Source of the DNA: Sinimarinibacterium flocculans
GTDB taxonomy: Bacteria; Pseudomonadota; Gammaproteobacteria; Nevskiales; Nevskiaceae
Direction: 5' to 3'
DNA length: 64,000 nt
NCBI RefSeq assembly: GCF_003201205.1
Contig: NZ_QICN01000001.1
Location: forward strand, 496,001-560,000
Positions 16,539 through 26,308 of this stretch are shown here, piece after piece. A program made the translations under genes and the position numbers. The first letter of the stretch is position 1; each line of letters opens with the position of its first letter. The notes beneath the pieces are model-generated. The model saw only the letters and a program-made list of their open reading frames with translations, made no database searches and was not told the origin of the DNA.

Positions 16539-17015
16539 TCAGCGGCGCCCCGGTCCCGGGCTCGCGTCGCCACCGGATTCCAGATAGCGGCCGATCAGGC
16601 GTGCCAGACCCGGAATGGCTGCCTTGACTTCCCCTTCCGCGGAGCCGCGCAGGCGGGCGTAGGCGCCCTGCGCGACCGGACTCGCGCGGCCGATCCAGCG
16701 GTCGGCAACGGCGAGCAGCGCCGCCGTGGCGCGTCCGTTATGCTCTTGCAGGTAGGCGGCGAAGTCACCGCCCGTTTCCGACCGGAAGTCCTGGTAGAGC
16801 GGATCGAGCGCGAGTGCGAACTCGGGCAGCAGCTTGCGGACGGCGCGGTCGAGGATGCCGGGCTTGGCGGCCTTGATCATCGCCAGACCGGTTTTCAGGC
16901 TCATGCCGCGCAGGCCGCCGCGACCGCCGACGTGGGACTCGATCAGGCCGATCGCATCCCGAACCACGGCGTCGCGCTGCGCGGGCGCCCACAGAATGTC
17001 CGCAAGGGTCGTCAT
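16539..17015 (-). CDS. Conserved uncharacterised protein (DUF6918-like)
   Basis: A 158-aa soluble, helical protein without signal peptide or membrane segments. The sequence pattern (MTTLADILW..., then GLRGMSLKTGLAMIKA, then RKLLPEFALALDPLY) matches my recollection of the DUF6918 family, found in actinobacteria and some proteobacteria; this needs a profile search. It is divergent from the ABC1 kinase gene, with only 6 bp between the two start codons, so promoters must lie inside the coding regions or be shared. Confidence 0.72.
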   Translation of the reverse strand: MTTLADILWAPAQRDAVVRDAIGLIESHVGGRGGLRGMSLKTGLAMIKAAKPGILDRAVRKLLPEFALALDPLYQDFRSETGGDFAAYLQEHNGRATAALLAVADRWIGRASPVAQGAYARLRGSAEGEVKAAIPGLARLIGRYLESGGDASPGPGRR

Positions 17016-17021
17016 CTGATC

Positions 17022-18449
17022 ATGTCATCCCGAAACCAAAACGGCGCGAAGGGTAGCATCCCGTCCCTCAAGACCGGCCCGTTCGAGCGCAGTGTCGCCC
17101 TGACGCGCCTGGGCGTGGGCGCCGGCGCCAAGATCATGGCGCACTCGATCGCCAACATCTTTCGCGGCGAGATCCGCCGCGACGACGCCAATCGCGAGTT
17201 CTACCGCCGTCAGGCCCAGGTGCTGGCCGATGAGCTCGGCAAGCTCAAGGGCAGCGTGATGAAGGCCGGGCAGATGCTGTCGCTGTACGGCCAGTACTTC
17301 CTGCCCGAGGAGGCGGTGACGGTGCTGTCGTCGCTGCAGGACGACACCCCGCCGGTGGACTGGAAGGTCGTGCGTCCGGTGCTCGAGCGCGCCCTGGGCC
17401 GCCGGCGCCTGCAGGAACTGGAGGTCGACGAGACGCCGCTCGCCGCCGCCTCGCTGGGCCAAGTGCATCGCGCCCGCCGCCGCACCGACGGTCTGGAGTT
17501 GTGCGTGAAGATCCAGTACCCCGGCGTCGCGGACGCGATCGAAAGCGACATCCGTACGCTGTCGCGACTGCTGATCATGACCCGGCTGACGCCGCGGGGT
17601 CTCGACATCACGCCGGTCTTCAACGAGGTGCGCGAGATGCTGCACCGCGAGGTCGACTACGAGAGCGAACGACACTTCACGGAAACCTTCGCCGCGCGCC
17701 TCGGCGACGATCCGCGCTTCGTCGTTCCGCGCGTCATCGGCGAATACTGCAGCGATCAGGTGCTGACCACGAGCTACGAGCACGGCCTCAACGTGCGCGA
17801 CGCGCGCGTGCGGGCGCTCGACCAGTCGCGCCGCGACCGGCTCGGCAGCGCGTTTCTCGAGCTGTTCCTGACCGAGTTCTTCGATTGGGGCATGGTCCAG
17901 TCCGATCCGCACTTCGGCAACTACCGCATCCGGCTGGGGGACGATGCCGAAGGCGACCGCTTCGTGCTGCTCGATTTCGGCGCCACGCGCGTCTTCGGGC
18001 GCGGCTTCATCGACAGCTATGCCGAGATTGTGCGCGGCGCGCTGGCGCGGGACCGCAATCGCCTGAAGCAGGGCGCGGTTGCGATCGGCCTGATGCAGCC
18101 CGGCTTCCCGCGCGCGGTCGTCGATGCCTTCGCCGAGATGTGCGAACTCATCGTCGAACCGTTCGCGCCGGCCGCGGATGAGCGCGTACCCGAGGCCCTG
18201 CGCACGGCGGACGGCCGCTACCGCTGGGGCGCCAGCGATCTGCCGATGCGCGCCAGCCGCATGGCCGCGATCAATGCGCTGTCGGTGCACTTTCGCGTCC
18301 CGCCGCGGGAGATCGTCTTCCTGCACCGGCGACTTGCCGGCGTGTTCATCATGCTGGCCGCGCTGCACTGCGAAGTCGACGGCCGCGATACGCTGCTGCA
18401 GGCGCTCGGACGCGCCGAAGAGCGCTCGCCCCGGCAGGCGGACGACTGA
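17022..18449 (+). CDS. ABC1/AarF (UbiB-like) atypical kinase
   Basis: A 475-aa member of the ABC1/ADCK/UbiB protein-kinase-like family. Family motifs are in order: KxGQ (KAGQMLSLYGQ, about 82-92), the Ala-rich nucleotide loop (AAASLGQVHRAR, about 145-156), the lysine in VKIQYPG (about 166), the catalytic SDPHFGNY (about 297) and DFG (about 315). Such proteins support ubiquinone or lipid metabolism, often as ATPases. It lacks the two C-terminal membrane helices of UbiB, so it is probably a soluble relative and not ubiB itself. The start at 17022 leaves almost no space to the divergent gene. Confidence 0.88.
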   Translation: MSSRNQNGAKGSIPSLKTGPFERSVALTRLGVGAGAKIMAHSIANIFRGEIRRDDANREFYRRQAQVLADELGKLKGSVMKAGQMLSLYGQYFLPEEAVTVLSSLQDDTPPVDWKVVRPVLERALGRRRLQELEVDETPLAAASLGQVHRARRRTDGLELCVKIQYPGVADAIESDIRTLSRLLIMTRLTPRGLDITPVFNEVREMLHREVDYESERHFTETFAARLGDDPRFVVPRVIGEYCSDQVLTTSYEHGLNVRDARVRALDQSRRDRLGSAFLELFLTEFFDWGMVQSDPHFGNYRIRLGDDAEGDRFVLLDFGATRVFGRGFIDSYAEIVRGALARDRNRLKQGAVAIGLMQPGFPRAVVDAFAEMCELIVEPFAPAADERVPEALRTADGRYRWGASDLPMRASRMAAINALSVHFRVPPREIVFLHRRLAGVFIMLAALHCEVDGRDTLLQALGRAEERSPRQADD

Positions 18450-18483
18450 CGCCGGCGGGCGCCGACGCGGCGGCATTCGCGTC

Positions 18484-18518
18484 TGGCAAGCCCCCAGCGG
18501 ATTCGGTAGCATCCGCTG
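18484..18518 (+). promoter_or_regulatory. Candidate promoter and operator of the DUF1329 gene
   Basis: A TGGCAA / 17 bp / TAGCAT promoter-like pair (18484-18489, 18507-18512) overlaps a perfect 8-bp inverted repeat, CAGCGGAT (18495-18502) and ATCCGCTG (18511-18518), with an 8-bp spacer. A repressor bound there would cover the -10. It lies 75 bp upstream of the DUF1329 ATG at 18592. Confidence 0.4.
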
Positions 18519-18591
18519 CAAAGCGACGCCGCTCGCAACGCAATCAGCACCGTCGAGTGCACCGAAATCCCCCACGAGGAGAATCATCCCG

Positions 18592-19950
18592 ATGAACAAG
18601 CGCCTATCCGTTCTGACCGGCGCCTTGGCCCTGAGCCTGATGTCAGGCGCGGCGATCGCCAAGGTCTCCGCCGAAGAGGCTGAGCGCCTCGGCGGCGACG
18701 AGCTGACGCCGGTCGGCGCCGAGCGCGGACCCAACAAGGACGGCACGATTCCCGAGTGGCAGCCCGCGCAGCGCCGCGGCTCGCTCTCGGGCGAGTATCC
18801 GAACGATCCGCGCATCGACGGCGAAAAGCCCCTGTTCACCATCACCAAGGCGAACATGGCGCAGTACGCCGACAAGTTGTCGGAAGGGCACAAGCACCTG
18901 CTGAACACGTACGACAGCTACAAGATGAACGTGTATCCGTCGCACCGGTTCACGACGTGGCCGAACGAGATCTTCGCGGCGACGAAGGTCAATGCCACGC
19001 AGTGTGAGATGCTCGATCCGGACACGCCCAACAACTGCAAGCTGGGCTTCCCGTTCCCGATCCCGAAGACCGGTGCCGAGCCGGTGTGGAACCACAAGGT
19101 CAAGTGGCGCGGCGAGGCCGTGACCCGCTACAACAACCAGATGATCGTGCAGCCGAACGGCGACTATCAGCTGACCAAGCTGATCGAGGACGTGCAGTTC
19201 GGCTACGCCTCGTTCAAGAACCCGATTCCGCTGACCAAGGACTCCGGCGAGTTCCTGCGCTACCTGTCGAAGACCGTGGCACCGCCGCGTCTGGCGGGTA
19301 CCTTCATCCTCGTCCACGAGAAGGCGGGCACCGGCGCCGCCGGCCGCCAGGCGTGGCTGTACTCACCCGGCCTCAAGCGCATCCGCCGCGCGCCGACGGT
19401 GTGCTGCGACAATCCCTACGAGGGCACCGACGGTCACCAGTTCTACGATCAGGTCGACATGTTCAACGGCGCGCTCGAGCGCTACAACTGGAAGCTCGTC
19501 GGCAAGAAGGAGATGTACATCCCGTACAACTCCAACCGCATCGCCGGCCCGCAGACCAAGTACGACGTGATGGTCAAGCCGCGCCATCTCAACCAGGACC
19601 TCCCGCGCTACGAGCTGCATCGCGTCTGGGTCGTCGAGGCCGACATCAAGGCCGGCACGAGCCACACCTTCAAGAAGCGCCGCTACTACATCGACGAGGA
19701 CGGCTGGACGATCGGCATGATCGACGCGTACGACAACCGCGATCAGCTCTATCAGTTCCAGGAAGGCCACATCGTCTTCGCCTACAACCTGCTGACCGCG
19801 ACGACGATCCCGGAAGTGATCTACCACTTCACCTCCGGCCGCTACTTCATCACGGCGACCTTCAACGAGGACAAGCCGATCGATGCCACCGTGCAGTTCA
19901 AGCCGGACTACTTCACGCCGGCCTCGGTGCAGAAGATGACGACGAAGTGA
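18592..19950 (+). CDS. DUF1329 outer-membrane/periplasmic protein
   Basis: A 452-aa DUF1329 protein with a signal peptide (1-22, cleavage after AIA) and the full domain to the C-terminus. DUF1329 proteins are annotated as outer-membrane lipoprotein-sorting-like proteins and often travel with DUF1302 or RND exporters; no such neighbours are visible here. Its sequence is collinear with the C-terminal half of the TPR fusion at 13426-16086, so the two are paralogues 2.5 kb apart. A strong ribosome site (CACGAGGAG) precedes the ATG and a GC-rich terminator follows at 19976, so this looks like a single-gene unit. Confidence 0.93.
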   Translation: MNKRLSVLTGALALSLMSGAAIAKVSAEEAERLGGDELTPVGAERGPNKDGTIPEWQPAQRRGSLSGEYPNDPRIDGEKPLFTITKANMAQYADKLSEGHKHLLNTYDSYKMNVYPSHRFTTWPNEIFAATKVNATQCEMLDPDTPNNCKLGFPFPIPKTGAEPVWNHKVKWRGEAVTRYNNQMIVQPNGDYQLTKLIEDVQFGYASFKNPIPLTKDSGEFLRYLSKTVAPPRLAGTFILVHEKAGTGAAGRQAWLYSPGLKRIRRAPTVCCDNPYEGTDGHQFYDQVDMFNGALERYNWKLVGKKEMYIPYNSNRIAGPQTKYDVMVKPRHLNQDLPRYELHRVWVVEADIKAGTSHTFKKRRYYIDEDGWTIGMIDAYDNRDQLYQFQEGHIVFAYNLLTATTIPEVIYHFTSGRYFITATFNEDKPIDATVQFKPDYFTPASVQKMTTK

Positions 19951-19975
19951 TCGGCATGCGGTTGTTGTAGATTGC

Positions 19976-20005
19976 AGCCGCCGGGGTCGCCCCCGGCGGC
20001 TTTTT
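19976..20005 (+). terminator. Intrinsic terminator after the DUF1329 gene
   Basis: An 11-bp GC-rich stem (AGCCGCCGGGG at 19976-19986 with its complement ending at 20001) is followed by TTTTT. It lies 26 bp after the DUF1329 stop codon. Confidence 0.88.
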
Positions 20006-20028
20006 CATGTGACGCTGGAGGGGAAAAG

Positions 20029-20517
20029 ATGAAGTTCGACGACAAGCACAGCTTCAACAAGCCGGCGGCTACGGTCATGAAGATGTTCTCGGATCGCGCC
20101 TATTTCGAACGCAAGTACAAGGATCTCGGCTTCACCGGAATCGAGGTCCTCGAACACGAGAAGAGCGACAAGCGCTTTCGCATCAAGGTCCGCTACATCG
20201 CGAAGAACGACGTGCAGGTTCCGGACATGCTCAAGAAGTTCATGCCGACGCAGATCACCGTAATCCAGGAGGACGCCTGGGATCTGGTGCGCATGACCGG
20301 TCGCCTCGACGTCGAGATCAAGGGCACGCCGGTCAAGGTCAGCGCCGACATGACGCTCAAGGACGAGGGCAAGGGTGCTGCCAACCACCTCAAGTGGACC
20401 GTCAGCAGCAGCGTGCCGCTGCTGGGCGGCAAGCTCGAGAAACTGACTGCCGACGACATCAAGGCCAAGGCCGGCAACGACGTCGCGACCACGCAGAAGA
20501 TCCTCGGCGACTACTAG
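20029..20517 (+). CDS. DUF2505 (SRPBCC-fold) protein
   Basis: A 162-aa cytoplasmic protein of the DUF2505 family, a START/SRPBCC-like lipid- or ligand-binding fold, starting MKFDDKHSFNKPAATVMKMF. The ATG at 20029 has a strong GGAGGGG site just upstream. It follows the terminator of the DUF1329 gene and precedes two small membrane proteins with short spacers, so the three may form one operon. The ligand is unknown. Confidence 0.85.
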   Translation: MKFDDKHSFNKPAATVMKMFSDRAYFERKYKDLGFTGIEVLEHEKSDKRFRIKVRYIAKNDVQVPDMLKKFMPTQITVIQEDAWDLVRMTGRLDVEIKGTPVKVSADMTLKDEGKGAANHLKWTVSSSVPLLGGKLEKLTADDIKAKAGNDVATTQKILGDY

Positions 20518-20531
20518 GAGTCTGTCCGGAC

Positions 20532-20765
20532 GTGAGTAACGACGATTCCTCGCAGCGCGGCGACGACGCGGCCCCGGGCCTGTGGCAGACGGTTGCCAGC
20601 GTTGCCGCTTCGTTCTTCGGCGTGCAGAGTGCGCGCAACCGGGAGCGCGACTTCACGAAGGGCAAGCCCTTGCACTTCATCGTCGTCGGGCTGGCCATGA
20701 CGCTGGCCTTCATCCTCGTCATCTGGGCAGCAGTGCGGTTTGCGCTGCACAGTGCCGGTCTCTAG
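20532..20765 (+). CDS. DUF2970 small membrane protein
   Basis: A 77-aa protein from a GTG start 14 bp after the previous stop. The central segment FTKGKPLHFIVVGLAMTLAF (about 42-61) matches the DUF2970 family, and one transmembrane helix follows (about 50-72). The N-terminus is acidic and cytoplasmic. DUF2970 proteins are common in gamma- and betaproteobacteria and have no known function. Confidence 0.83.
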   Translation: MSNDDSSQRGDDAAPGLWQTVASVAASFFGVQSARNRERDFTKGKPLHFIVVGLAMTLAFILVIWAAVRFALHSAGL

Positions 20766-20777
20766 GGAGATGTTCGC

Positions 20778-21095
20778 GTGAACGACATGGACGCTGCGGC
20801 TCGCAGGGCGCAGATGCCGATTCCTCTGCCGCTGCTGCTGCTCGACGGTGTCGGCGCGCTGGTCTTTGCGCTCGGCGCCGCCGGGCACTTCGGCGGCGTT
20901 GCGCTGCTGTCGCGCTGGCTGCCGCAGGTGCCACAGGTCGACGTCGCGGCCATGATCGTCGGCGGCGCGCTGATGGCCGCGGCAATGGTCGGCATCGTGC
21001 GCGCCGCGTTGCGCAGAGGCCGTGAGCTGCGCGCTGCATCTGCGCCGCCGCCGGCGCAGCCGGGGCTGGCTTCGTCGCAGCAGCCGCGCCGCTGA
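20778..21095 (+). CDS. Small two-helix membrane protein, unknown
   Basis: A 105-aa protein with two predicted membrane segments (about 17-40 and 55-77) and a basic, Pro/Gln-rich C-terminal tail. The GTG start at 20778 lies 12 bp after the DUF2970 gene with an AGGGAG ribosome site, which suggests co-transcription. It ends 10 bp from the convergent mutS stop. No family recognised. Confidence 0.65.
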   Translation: MNDMDAAARRAQMPIPLPLLLLDGVGALVFALGAAGHFGGVALLSRWLPQVPQVDVAAMIVGGALMAAAMVGIVRAALRRGRELRAASAPPPAQPGLASSQQPRR

Positions 21096-21105
21096 ACCCG
21101 GACGC

Positions 21106-23727
21106 TCAGCGCGGCGGTTCGAGCGCGGCCTTCAGCCGATACAGCGTTTCGAGTGCCTCCCGCGGCGTCATCGCGTCGGGATCGATCGCCTCAAGCAGAT
21201 CCAGCGCCGGCGACGGCTCGGGTGAGGCGGGCGGCGACGGCGGTTGCGTCGGTGCAGGCGTCGGTGCGAACAGCGGCAGCTGCGGTGCCGTGTCCGGGCC
21301 CGTCGCCGCGGCCTCGAGGGTCTCCAGATGCGTACGCGCGGCGCGGATCACCGATGGCGGCACGCCGGCCAGCGCGGCCACCTGCAGGCCGAAGCTGCGG
21401 CTCGCCGGCCCGGGCTTGACCTGGTGCAGGAAGACGAGTCTGTCGCCGTCGGCGCTGCTGTATTCGGCCGCGTCCAGGTGGACGTTGTCGACGCCCGGCA
21501 GGCTGCCGGCAAGGGCCGTCAGCTCGAAGTAGTGGGTGGCGAACAGGCAGAAGGCACGCACGCCCGTCGCCAGGTGTTCGGCGACCGCGCGCGCAAGGGA
21601 CAGGCCGTCGTAGGTCGAGGTGCCGCGGCCGATCTCGTCCATCAGCACCAGGCTGTGCGCGGTGGCGTTGTGGAGGATGTTGGCGGTTTCACTCATCTCG
21701 ACCATGAACGTCGACTGTCCTGCCGCGAGATCGTCGGAGGCACCGATGCGGGTGAAGATGCGGTCCACCGGTCCGATCCGCGCGCCGGCGGCCGGGACGT
21801 AGCAGCCGGTGTGCGCCAGCAGCACGATGAGCGCGGTCTGGCGCATGTACGTGGACTTGCCGCCCATGTTGGGGCCGGTGATCACCAGCAGGCGCCGCGC
21901 GTCGTCGAGGGCCACGTCGTTGGGGACGAAGGGCTGCGAGGACATCTGCTCGACGACCGGATGGCGGCCGCCGCGGATGTCGATGCAGGCCTGATCGACG
22001 AGCTCCGGGCGCACCAGATTCAGCGCATGGGCGCGCTCGGCGAAGCAGGCGAGCACGTCGAGTTCGGCCAGGGCCTGCGCGCAGGACTGCAGCGGCGTCA
22101 ATTGCGCGTTGAGATGGTCCAGCAGCTGTTCGAAGAGCTGCTTCTCGCGCGCCAGTGCGCGATCGCGCGCCGACAGCACCTGGTCCTCGAAGCGCTTGAG
22201 TTCGTCGGTGATGTAGCGCTCGTAGTGGGTCAGCGTCTGGCGCCGGGTGTAGTCCGGCGGCACCTTGGCGGCGTGCGTCTTGCCGAGTTCGATGTAGTAG
22301 CCGTGAACGCGGTTGTAGCCGACCTTGAGCGCATCGATGCCGGTCCGTGCCCGCTCGCGCGTCTCCAGGTCCGCGAGGAAGCCGTCCGCGTTTTCGGAGA
22401 GCTGGCGCAACTCGTCGAGCGTCGGATCGAAACCACCGCGGAAGACGCCGCCGTCCTTGGCCAGCAGCGGCAGCTCGTCGGCGAGCGCGGCCGACAGGTG
22501 TGCCGACAGCTCGGCGTGATCGCCGAGTTGCTGCGCGAGCTGCAGCAGCAGCGGTGCCTCGCATCCCTGCAGCGCCGCGGCGGTCTGCGGCAGTTGCCGC
22601 AGGCTCGCCGCCAGTCCGCCGAGATCGCGCGGACGCGCCGATCGCAGCGCGATGCGCGCGAGGATGCGTTCGAGATCGACGATGTCCTTGAGCGCGCCAC
22701 GCAGGCGCTCGGCGGCACTGCCTTGTCGCGCATCGGCATCGAGCAGGCTTTCGATGGCATCGTGGCGTGCGCGCAACGCTTGTTGATCGCGCAGCGGCCG
22801 CGTCAGCCAGCGCTGCAGGGCACGCGCACCCATCGCCGTGACGCAGCGGTCGAGCACCGACAGCAGCGTGAAGTCGTGTGCGCCGGAGATCGAGCGGTCG
22901 ATCTCGAGGTTGCGCCGCGTCGCCGCGTCGAGCAGCAGCGCTTCCTCCGGCTGTTCGACGCGCAGTCCGGTCAGATGCGGCAGCGCGCTGCGCTGGGTGT
23001 CCTGCACGTACTGCAGCAGCGCGCCGGCGGCCGCGACCGCGGCGTCGAGTGCCTCGGCACCGAAGCCGCGCAGGTCGCGGGTGCCGAACTGCGCGGTGAG
23101 CAGGCGCCGTGCGGCGTCGTGCTCGAAATGCCACGGCGGTCGCGGGCGCGCCGGCAGGCCGGCTGACGCTATCGCCCCGTCGTCGTCGGTGACCAGCAGT
23201 TCGCTCGGGCGCAGCCGCTGCAGTTCGGCCTGCAGCTCGCCGGGACGTGACGTCTGCAGCACCGAGAAGCGGCCCGAGGAGAGCTCCAGCCACGCCAGTC
23301 CGAAGTGCTCGCCGCGACGGCACGCGGCCGCGAGCAGGGTCTGTGCGCGCGCATCGAGCAAGGCATCGTCGGTCGCCGTTCCCGGGGTGACGATGCGCAC
23401 CACTTCGCGGCGTACCGGCCCCTTGTCGACACCGACTTCGCCGACCTGCTCGGCGATCGCCACCGACTGGCCCGCCTTGATCAGCCGGGCGAGATACTGG
23501 TCGAGCGCATGGTGCGGAATGCCGGCCATGATCACCGGCTTGCCGGCGGATTCGCCGCGACGGGTCAGGGTGATGCTGAGCAGCCGCGCGGCCTCGCGGG
23601 CGTCGTCGTAGAACAGCTCGTAGAAATCGCCCATGCGGAACAGCACGAGCATGTCGGGGTACTGTGCCTTGATGCCAAGGTACTGCTGCATCAGCGGCGT
23701 GTGGTCACTGGGACGGCTGGCGGTCAT
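21106..23727 (-). CDS. mutS: DNA mismatch repair ATPase MutS
   Basis: The 873-aa length is normal for MutS. The mismatch-binding Phe-x-Glu motif is present near the N-terminus ([10 protein letters not shown], about 31-40). The C-terminal ATPase has the Walker [14 protein letters not shown], Walker [17 protein letters not shown] and the ABC-like ATHYFELT segment. The product recognises mispairs and recruits MutL. It is divergent from aroA-II across 102 bp and convergent with the small membrane protein at 21095. Confidence 0.99.
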   Translation of the reverse strand: MTASRPSDHTPLMQQYLGIKAQYPDMLVLFRMGDFYELFYDDAREAARLLSITLTRRGESAGKPVIMAGIPHHALDQYLARLIKAGQSVAIAEQVGEVGVDKGPVRREVVRIVTPGTATDDALLDARAQTLLAAACRRGEHFGLAWLELSSGRFSVLQTSRPGELQAELQRLRPSELLVTDDDGAIASAGLPARPRPPWHFEHDAARRLLTAQFGTRDLRGFGAEALDAAVAAAGALLQYVQDTQRSALPHLTGLRVEQPEEALLLDAATRRNLEIDRSISGAHDFTLLSVLDRCVTAMGARALQRWLTRPLRDQQALRARHDAIESLLDADARQGSAAERLRGALKDIVDLERILARIALRSARPRDLGGLAASLRQLPQTAAALQGCEAPLLLQLAQQLGDHAELSAHLSAALADELPLLAKDGGVFRGGFDPTLDELRQLSENADGFLADLETRERARTGIDALKVGYNRVHGYYIELGKTHAAKVPPDYTRRQTLTHYERYITDELKRFEDQVLSARDRALAREKQLFEQLLDHLNAQLTPLQSCAQALAELDVLACFAERAHALNLVRPELVDQACIDIRGGRHPVVEQMSSQPFVPNDVALDDARRLLVITGPNMGGKSTYMRQTALIVLLAHTGCYVPAAGARIGPVDRIFTRIGASDDLAAGQSTFMVEMSETANILHNATAHSLVLMDEIGRGTSTYDGLSLARAVAEHLATGVRAFCLFATHYFELTALAGSLPGVDNVHLDAAEYSSADGDRLVFLHQVKPGPASRSFGLQVAALAGVPPSVIRAARTHLETLEAAATGPDTAPQLPLFAPTPAPTQPPSPPASPEPSPALDLLEAIDPDAMTPREALETLYRLKAALEPPR

Positions 23728-23829
23728 CTCGCGGAGGCGGGCGATCGGGCAGGGGCGCGGGGCGAGCTGGCGCCGCGGCTATACTTGCGGCCCCCGATTA
23801 TCGCCCGTTCCGCGCCGGCTTTCGCTTCC

Positions 23830-25185
23830 GTGTCCGATTCCGCTCCGAATACGACCGCCGTCTGGTCACCCCAGTCCTGGCAGTCCCGTCCCGCCGTGCA
23901 GCAGCCGGCCTATCCCGATCCGGTGGCGCTGGACGAAGCGTTGGCGCGATTGCGTCAGCTGCCGCCGCTGGTCACCTCCTGGGAGGTCGACGCGCTGCGC
24001 GGTCACCTGGCGCGTGCGCAGAACGGCGAGGGCTTCGTGCTGCAGGGCGGGGACTGCGCCGAGTCCTTCGCCGACTGCCGGCCGGACGTCATCACCAACC
24101 GGCTCAAGGTCCTGCTGCAGATGTCGCTGGTGCTGGTGCACGGCCTGAAGAGCCGGGTCGTGCGCATCGGCCGCTTCGCCGGCCAGTACGCGAAGCCGCG
24201 CTCGGCCGACACCGAGACACGTGGCGACGTCACGCTGCCCAGTTACCGCGGCGACCTGGTCAACGCGCCGGAGTTCGACGCCGCTGCCCGCGCACCCGAC
24301 CCGCAGCGCCTGCTCGAGGGGCACGCGCGTTCGGCGATGACGGTCAACTTCGTCCGCGGCCTCATCGACGGCGGCTTCGCCGACCTGCACCACCCCGAAT
24401 ACTGGGATCTGGACTGGGTGCAGCATTCGCCGCTGGCGGCGGACTACCAGCGCATGGTCGACACCCTCGGCGACTCGGTGCGCTTCATGGAGACGCTGGC
24501 CGGACAGCCGATCGGCGATTTCTCGCGCGTGGAGTTCTTCACCTCGCACGAGGCCCTGCTGCTGCACTACGAGCAGGCGCACACGCGACAGGTACCGCGC
24601 AAGGATGGCTGGTACAACCTGTCGACGCATTTTCCGTGGATCGGCATGCGTACCGCCGATCTCGACGGGGCCCATGTCGAATACTGCCGCGGCATCCGCA
24701 ACCCGGTGGGGATCAAGGTCGGGCCGGCCATGACGGCCGACTGGGTGGTCGCGCTGTGCCGCGCGATCAACCCGCACAACGAACCGGGCCGGCTGACGCT
24801 GATTCACCGCATGGGCGCGGACAAGATCGCCGGCCACCTGCCGGGCCTGATCGAGGCGGTCCGTGCCGCCGGCTGCAGGGTGCTCTGGGTCTGCGACCCG
24901 ATGCACGGCAACACCATCTCGACCCCCAGCGGCCTGAAGACGCGACCCTTCGATCGCATCCTTGCCGAGGTCGAGCAGGCCTTCGCGATCCACAAGGGAT
25001 GCGGCTCGCGCCTGGGCGGCGTCCATCTGGAGCTGACCGGCGAGGACGTCACCGAGTGCACCGGCGGCGCGCGCAACCTGTCCGATATCGACCTGGCACG
25101 AGCCTACCGGTCGACGGTCGATCCGCGCCTCAACTACGAGCAGGCGCTCGAACTGGCGATGAAGATCGTCCGCGTCGCGGACTGA
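23830..25185 (+). CDS. Class II 3-deoxy-7-phosphoheptulonate synthase (DAHP synthase)
   Basis: A 451-aa type II (plant-like, AroA-II) DAHP synthase condensing PEP and erythrose-4-phosphate in the first shikimate step. Family motifs: GFVLQGGDCAESF (about 61-73), KPRSADTETRGD (about 122-133), SHEALLLHYE, RNPVGIKVGP and the C-terminal GCGSRLGGVHLELTGEDVTE. The GTG at 23830 gives the usual family start and length; an upstream extension would overlap mutS. A TATACT -10-like element lies at 23780-23785. aroC, a later shikimate gene, is elsewhere in the window. Confidence 0.96.
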   Translation: MSDSAPNTTAVWSPQSWQSRPAVQQPAYPDPVALDEALARLRQLPPLVTSWEVDALRGHLARAQNGEGFVLQGGDCAESFADCRPDVITNRLKVLLQMSLVLVHGLKSRVVRIGRFAGQYAKPRSADTETRGDVTLPSYRGDLVNAPEFDAAARAPDPQRLLEGHARSAMTVNFVRGLIDGGFADLHHPEYWDLDWVQHSPLAADYQRMVDTLGDSVRFMETLAGQPIGDFSRVEFFTSHEALLLHYEQAHTRQVPRKDGWYNLSTHFPWIGMRTADLDGAHVEYCRGIRNPVGIKVGPAMTADWVVALCRAINPHNEPGRLTLIHRMGADKIAGHLPGLIEAVRAAGCRVLWVCDPMHGNTISTPSGLKTRPFDRILAEVEQAFAIHKGCGSRLGGVHLELTGEDVTECTGGARNLSDIDLARAYRSTVDPRLNYEQALELAMKIVRVAD

Positions 25186-25212
25186 GCGTGCCGGCGTTGT
25201 GACCCGGGAGGA

Positions 25213-26166
25213 TCAGTCGACGTAGAGCGAGCTGACCGATTCCTCCGCGGAGATGCGGCGGATGGTCTCCGCCAGCAGGCCGCCGATCGAGAGCTGGCGG
25301 ATTTTCGGGCAGGCGGCGCCGGCGGGCGACAGCGGAATGGTGTCGGTGACCACCAGCTCGTCGAGCACCGAGTTGCTGATGTTCTTGATCGCCGGGCCCG
25401 ACAGCACCGGATGCGTGACGTAGGCGACGACCTTGGTCGCGCCTTCCTCCTTGAGCGCCGCGGCGGCCTTGCACAGGGTGCCGGCGGTGTCGACGAGGTC
25501 ATCGACCAGCACGCAGGTGCGGCCGTCGACGTCGCCGATGATGTTCATCACGCGCGACTCGTTCGGCTTGGGGCGGCGCTTGTCGATGATGGCCAGGTCG
25601 GCATCGTCCAGTCGCTTGGCGACCGCGCGGGCGCGCACCACGCCACCCACGTCCGGCGCAACGACGATCAGGCGCTCGTACTTCTGCCGCCAGATCTCGC
25701 CGAGCAGGACCGGGCTGGCATAGACGTTGTCCACCGGAATGTCGAAGAAGCCCTGGATCTGGTCGGCATGCAGGTCGACCGTGAGCACGCGGTCGGCGCC
25801 GCACTCGCCGATCATGTCGGCGACGACCTTGGCCGAGATCGGCACGCGCGCGCTGCGCGGACGGCGGTCCTGGCGCGCGTAGCCGAAGTAGGGGATGACC
25901 GCGGTGACGCGGGCCGCCGATGCGCGCTTGAGCGCGTCGAGCATCAGCAGCAGTTCCATCGTGTTGTCGTTGGTCGGCACGCAGGTCGGCTGGACGACGA
26001 AGACGTCCTTGCCGCGCACGTTCTCGAGAATCTCGATCTGGATCTCGCCGTCCGAGAACTGGCCGACGACCGCTTCGCCGATCGGCGTTTTCAGGTATGC
26101 CGCGATGTCCCGGGAGAGCTTCGGGTTGGCATTCCCGGAGAACAGCATCAACTGCGAGTCGGACAT
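25213..26166 (-). CDS. prs: Ribose-phosphate pyrophosphokinase
   Basis: A 317-aa PRPP synthetase making phosphoribosyl pyrophosphate from ribose-5-phosphate and ATP, the normal bacterial length. The PRPP-binding loop [13 protein letters not shown] lies at about 216-228, and the flexible catalytic loop region has [10 protein letters not shown]. It closes the classic lolB-ispE-tRNA-Gln-prs group on the minus strand. In many relatives rplY and pth follow; here the convergent aroA-II gene comes instead. Confidence 0.98.
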   Translation of the reverse strand: MSDSQLMLFSGNANPKLSRDIAAYLKTPIGEAVVGQFSDGEIQIEILENVRGKDVFVVQPTCVPTNDNTMELLLMLDALKRASAARVTAVIPYFGYARQDRRPRSARVPISAKVVADMIGECGADRVLTVDLHADQIQGFFDIPVDNVYASPVLLGEIWRQKYERLIVVAPDVGGVVRARAVAKRLDDADLAIIDKRRPKPNESRVMNIIGDVDGRTCVLVDDLVDTAGTLCKAAAALKEEGATKVVAYVTHPVLSGPAIKNISNSVLDELVVTDTIPLSPAGAACPKIRQLSIGGLLAETIRRISAEESVSSLYVD

Positions 26167-26212
26167 GATTCGGCCTTTCGGTCGTGTTGCGCGTGCGGAC
26201 GGTCGGTCGTCG

Positions 26213-26271
26213 TTCCCGCCGCAGCGGGAATCCGGAGTTCGGCTGGGGTCCCGCCTTCGCGGGGCATCCGG
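26213..26271. repeat. Two tandem REP-like palindromes in the prs leader
   Basis: Two short hairpins in the same orientation: TTCCCGC-CGCA-GCGGGAA (26213-26230) and CCCGC-CTTC-GCGGG (26250-26263). Each is followed by the same tail, ATCCGG or TCCGG. The pattern resembles the dispersed 'TTCCCGC...GCGGGAATCC' palindromes found in many GC-rich proteobacterial genomes. They lie between tRNA-Gln and prs and would be transcribed in the prs leader. Confidence 0.6.
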
Positions 26272-26308
26272 CGTTTCGTGTGCGCCGTACGCGTCGCGAA
26301 AGCGCGAA

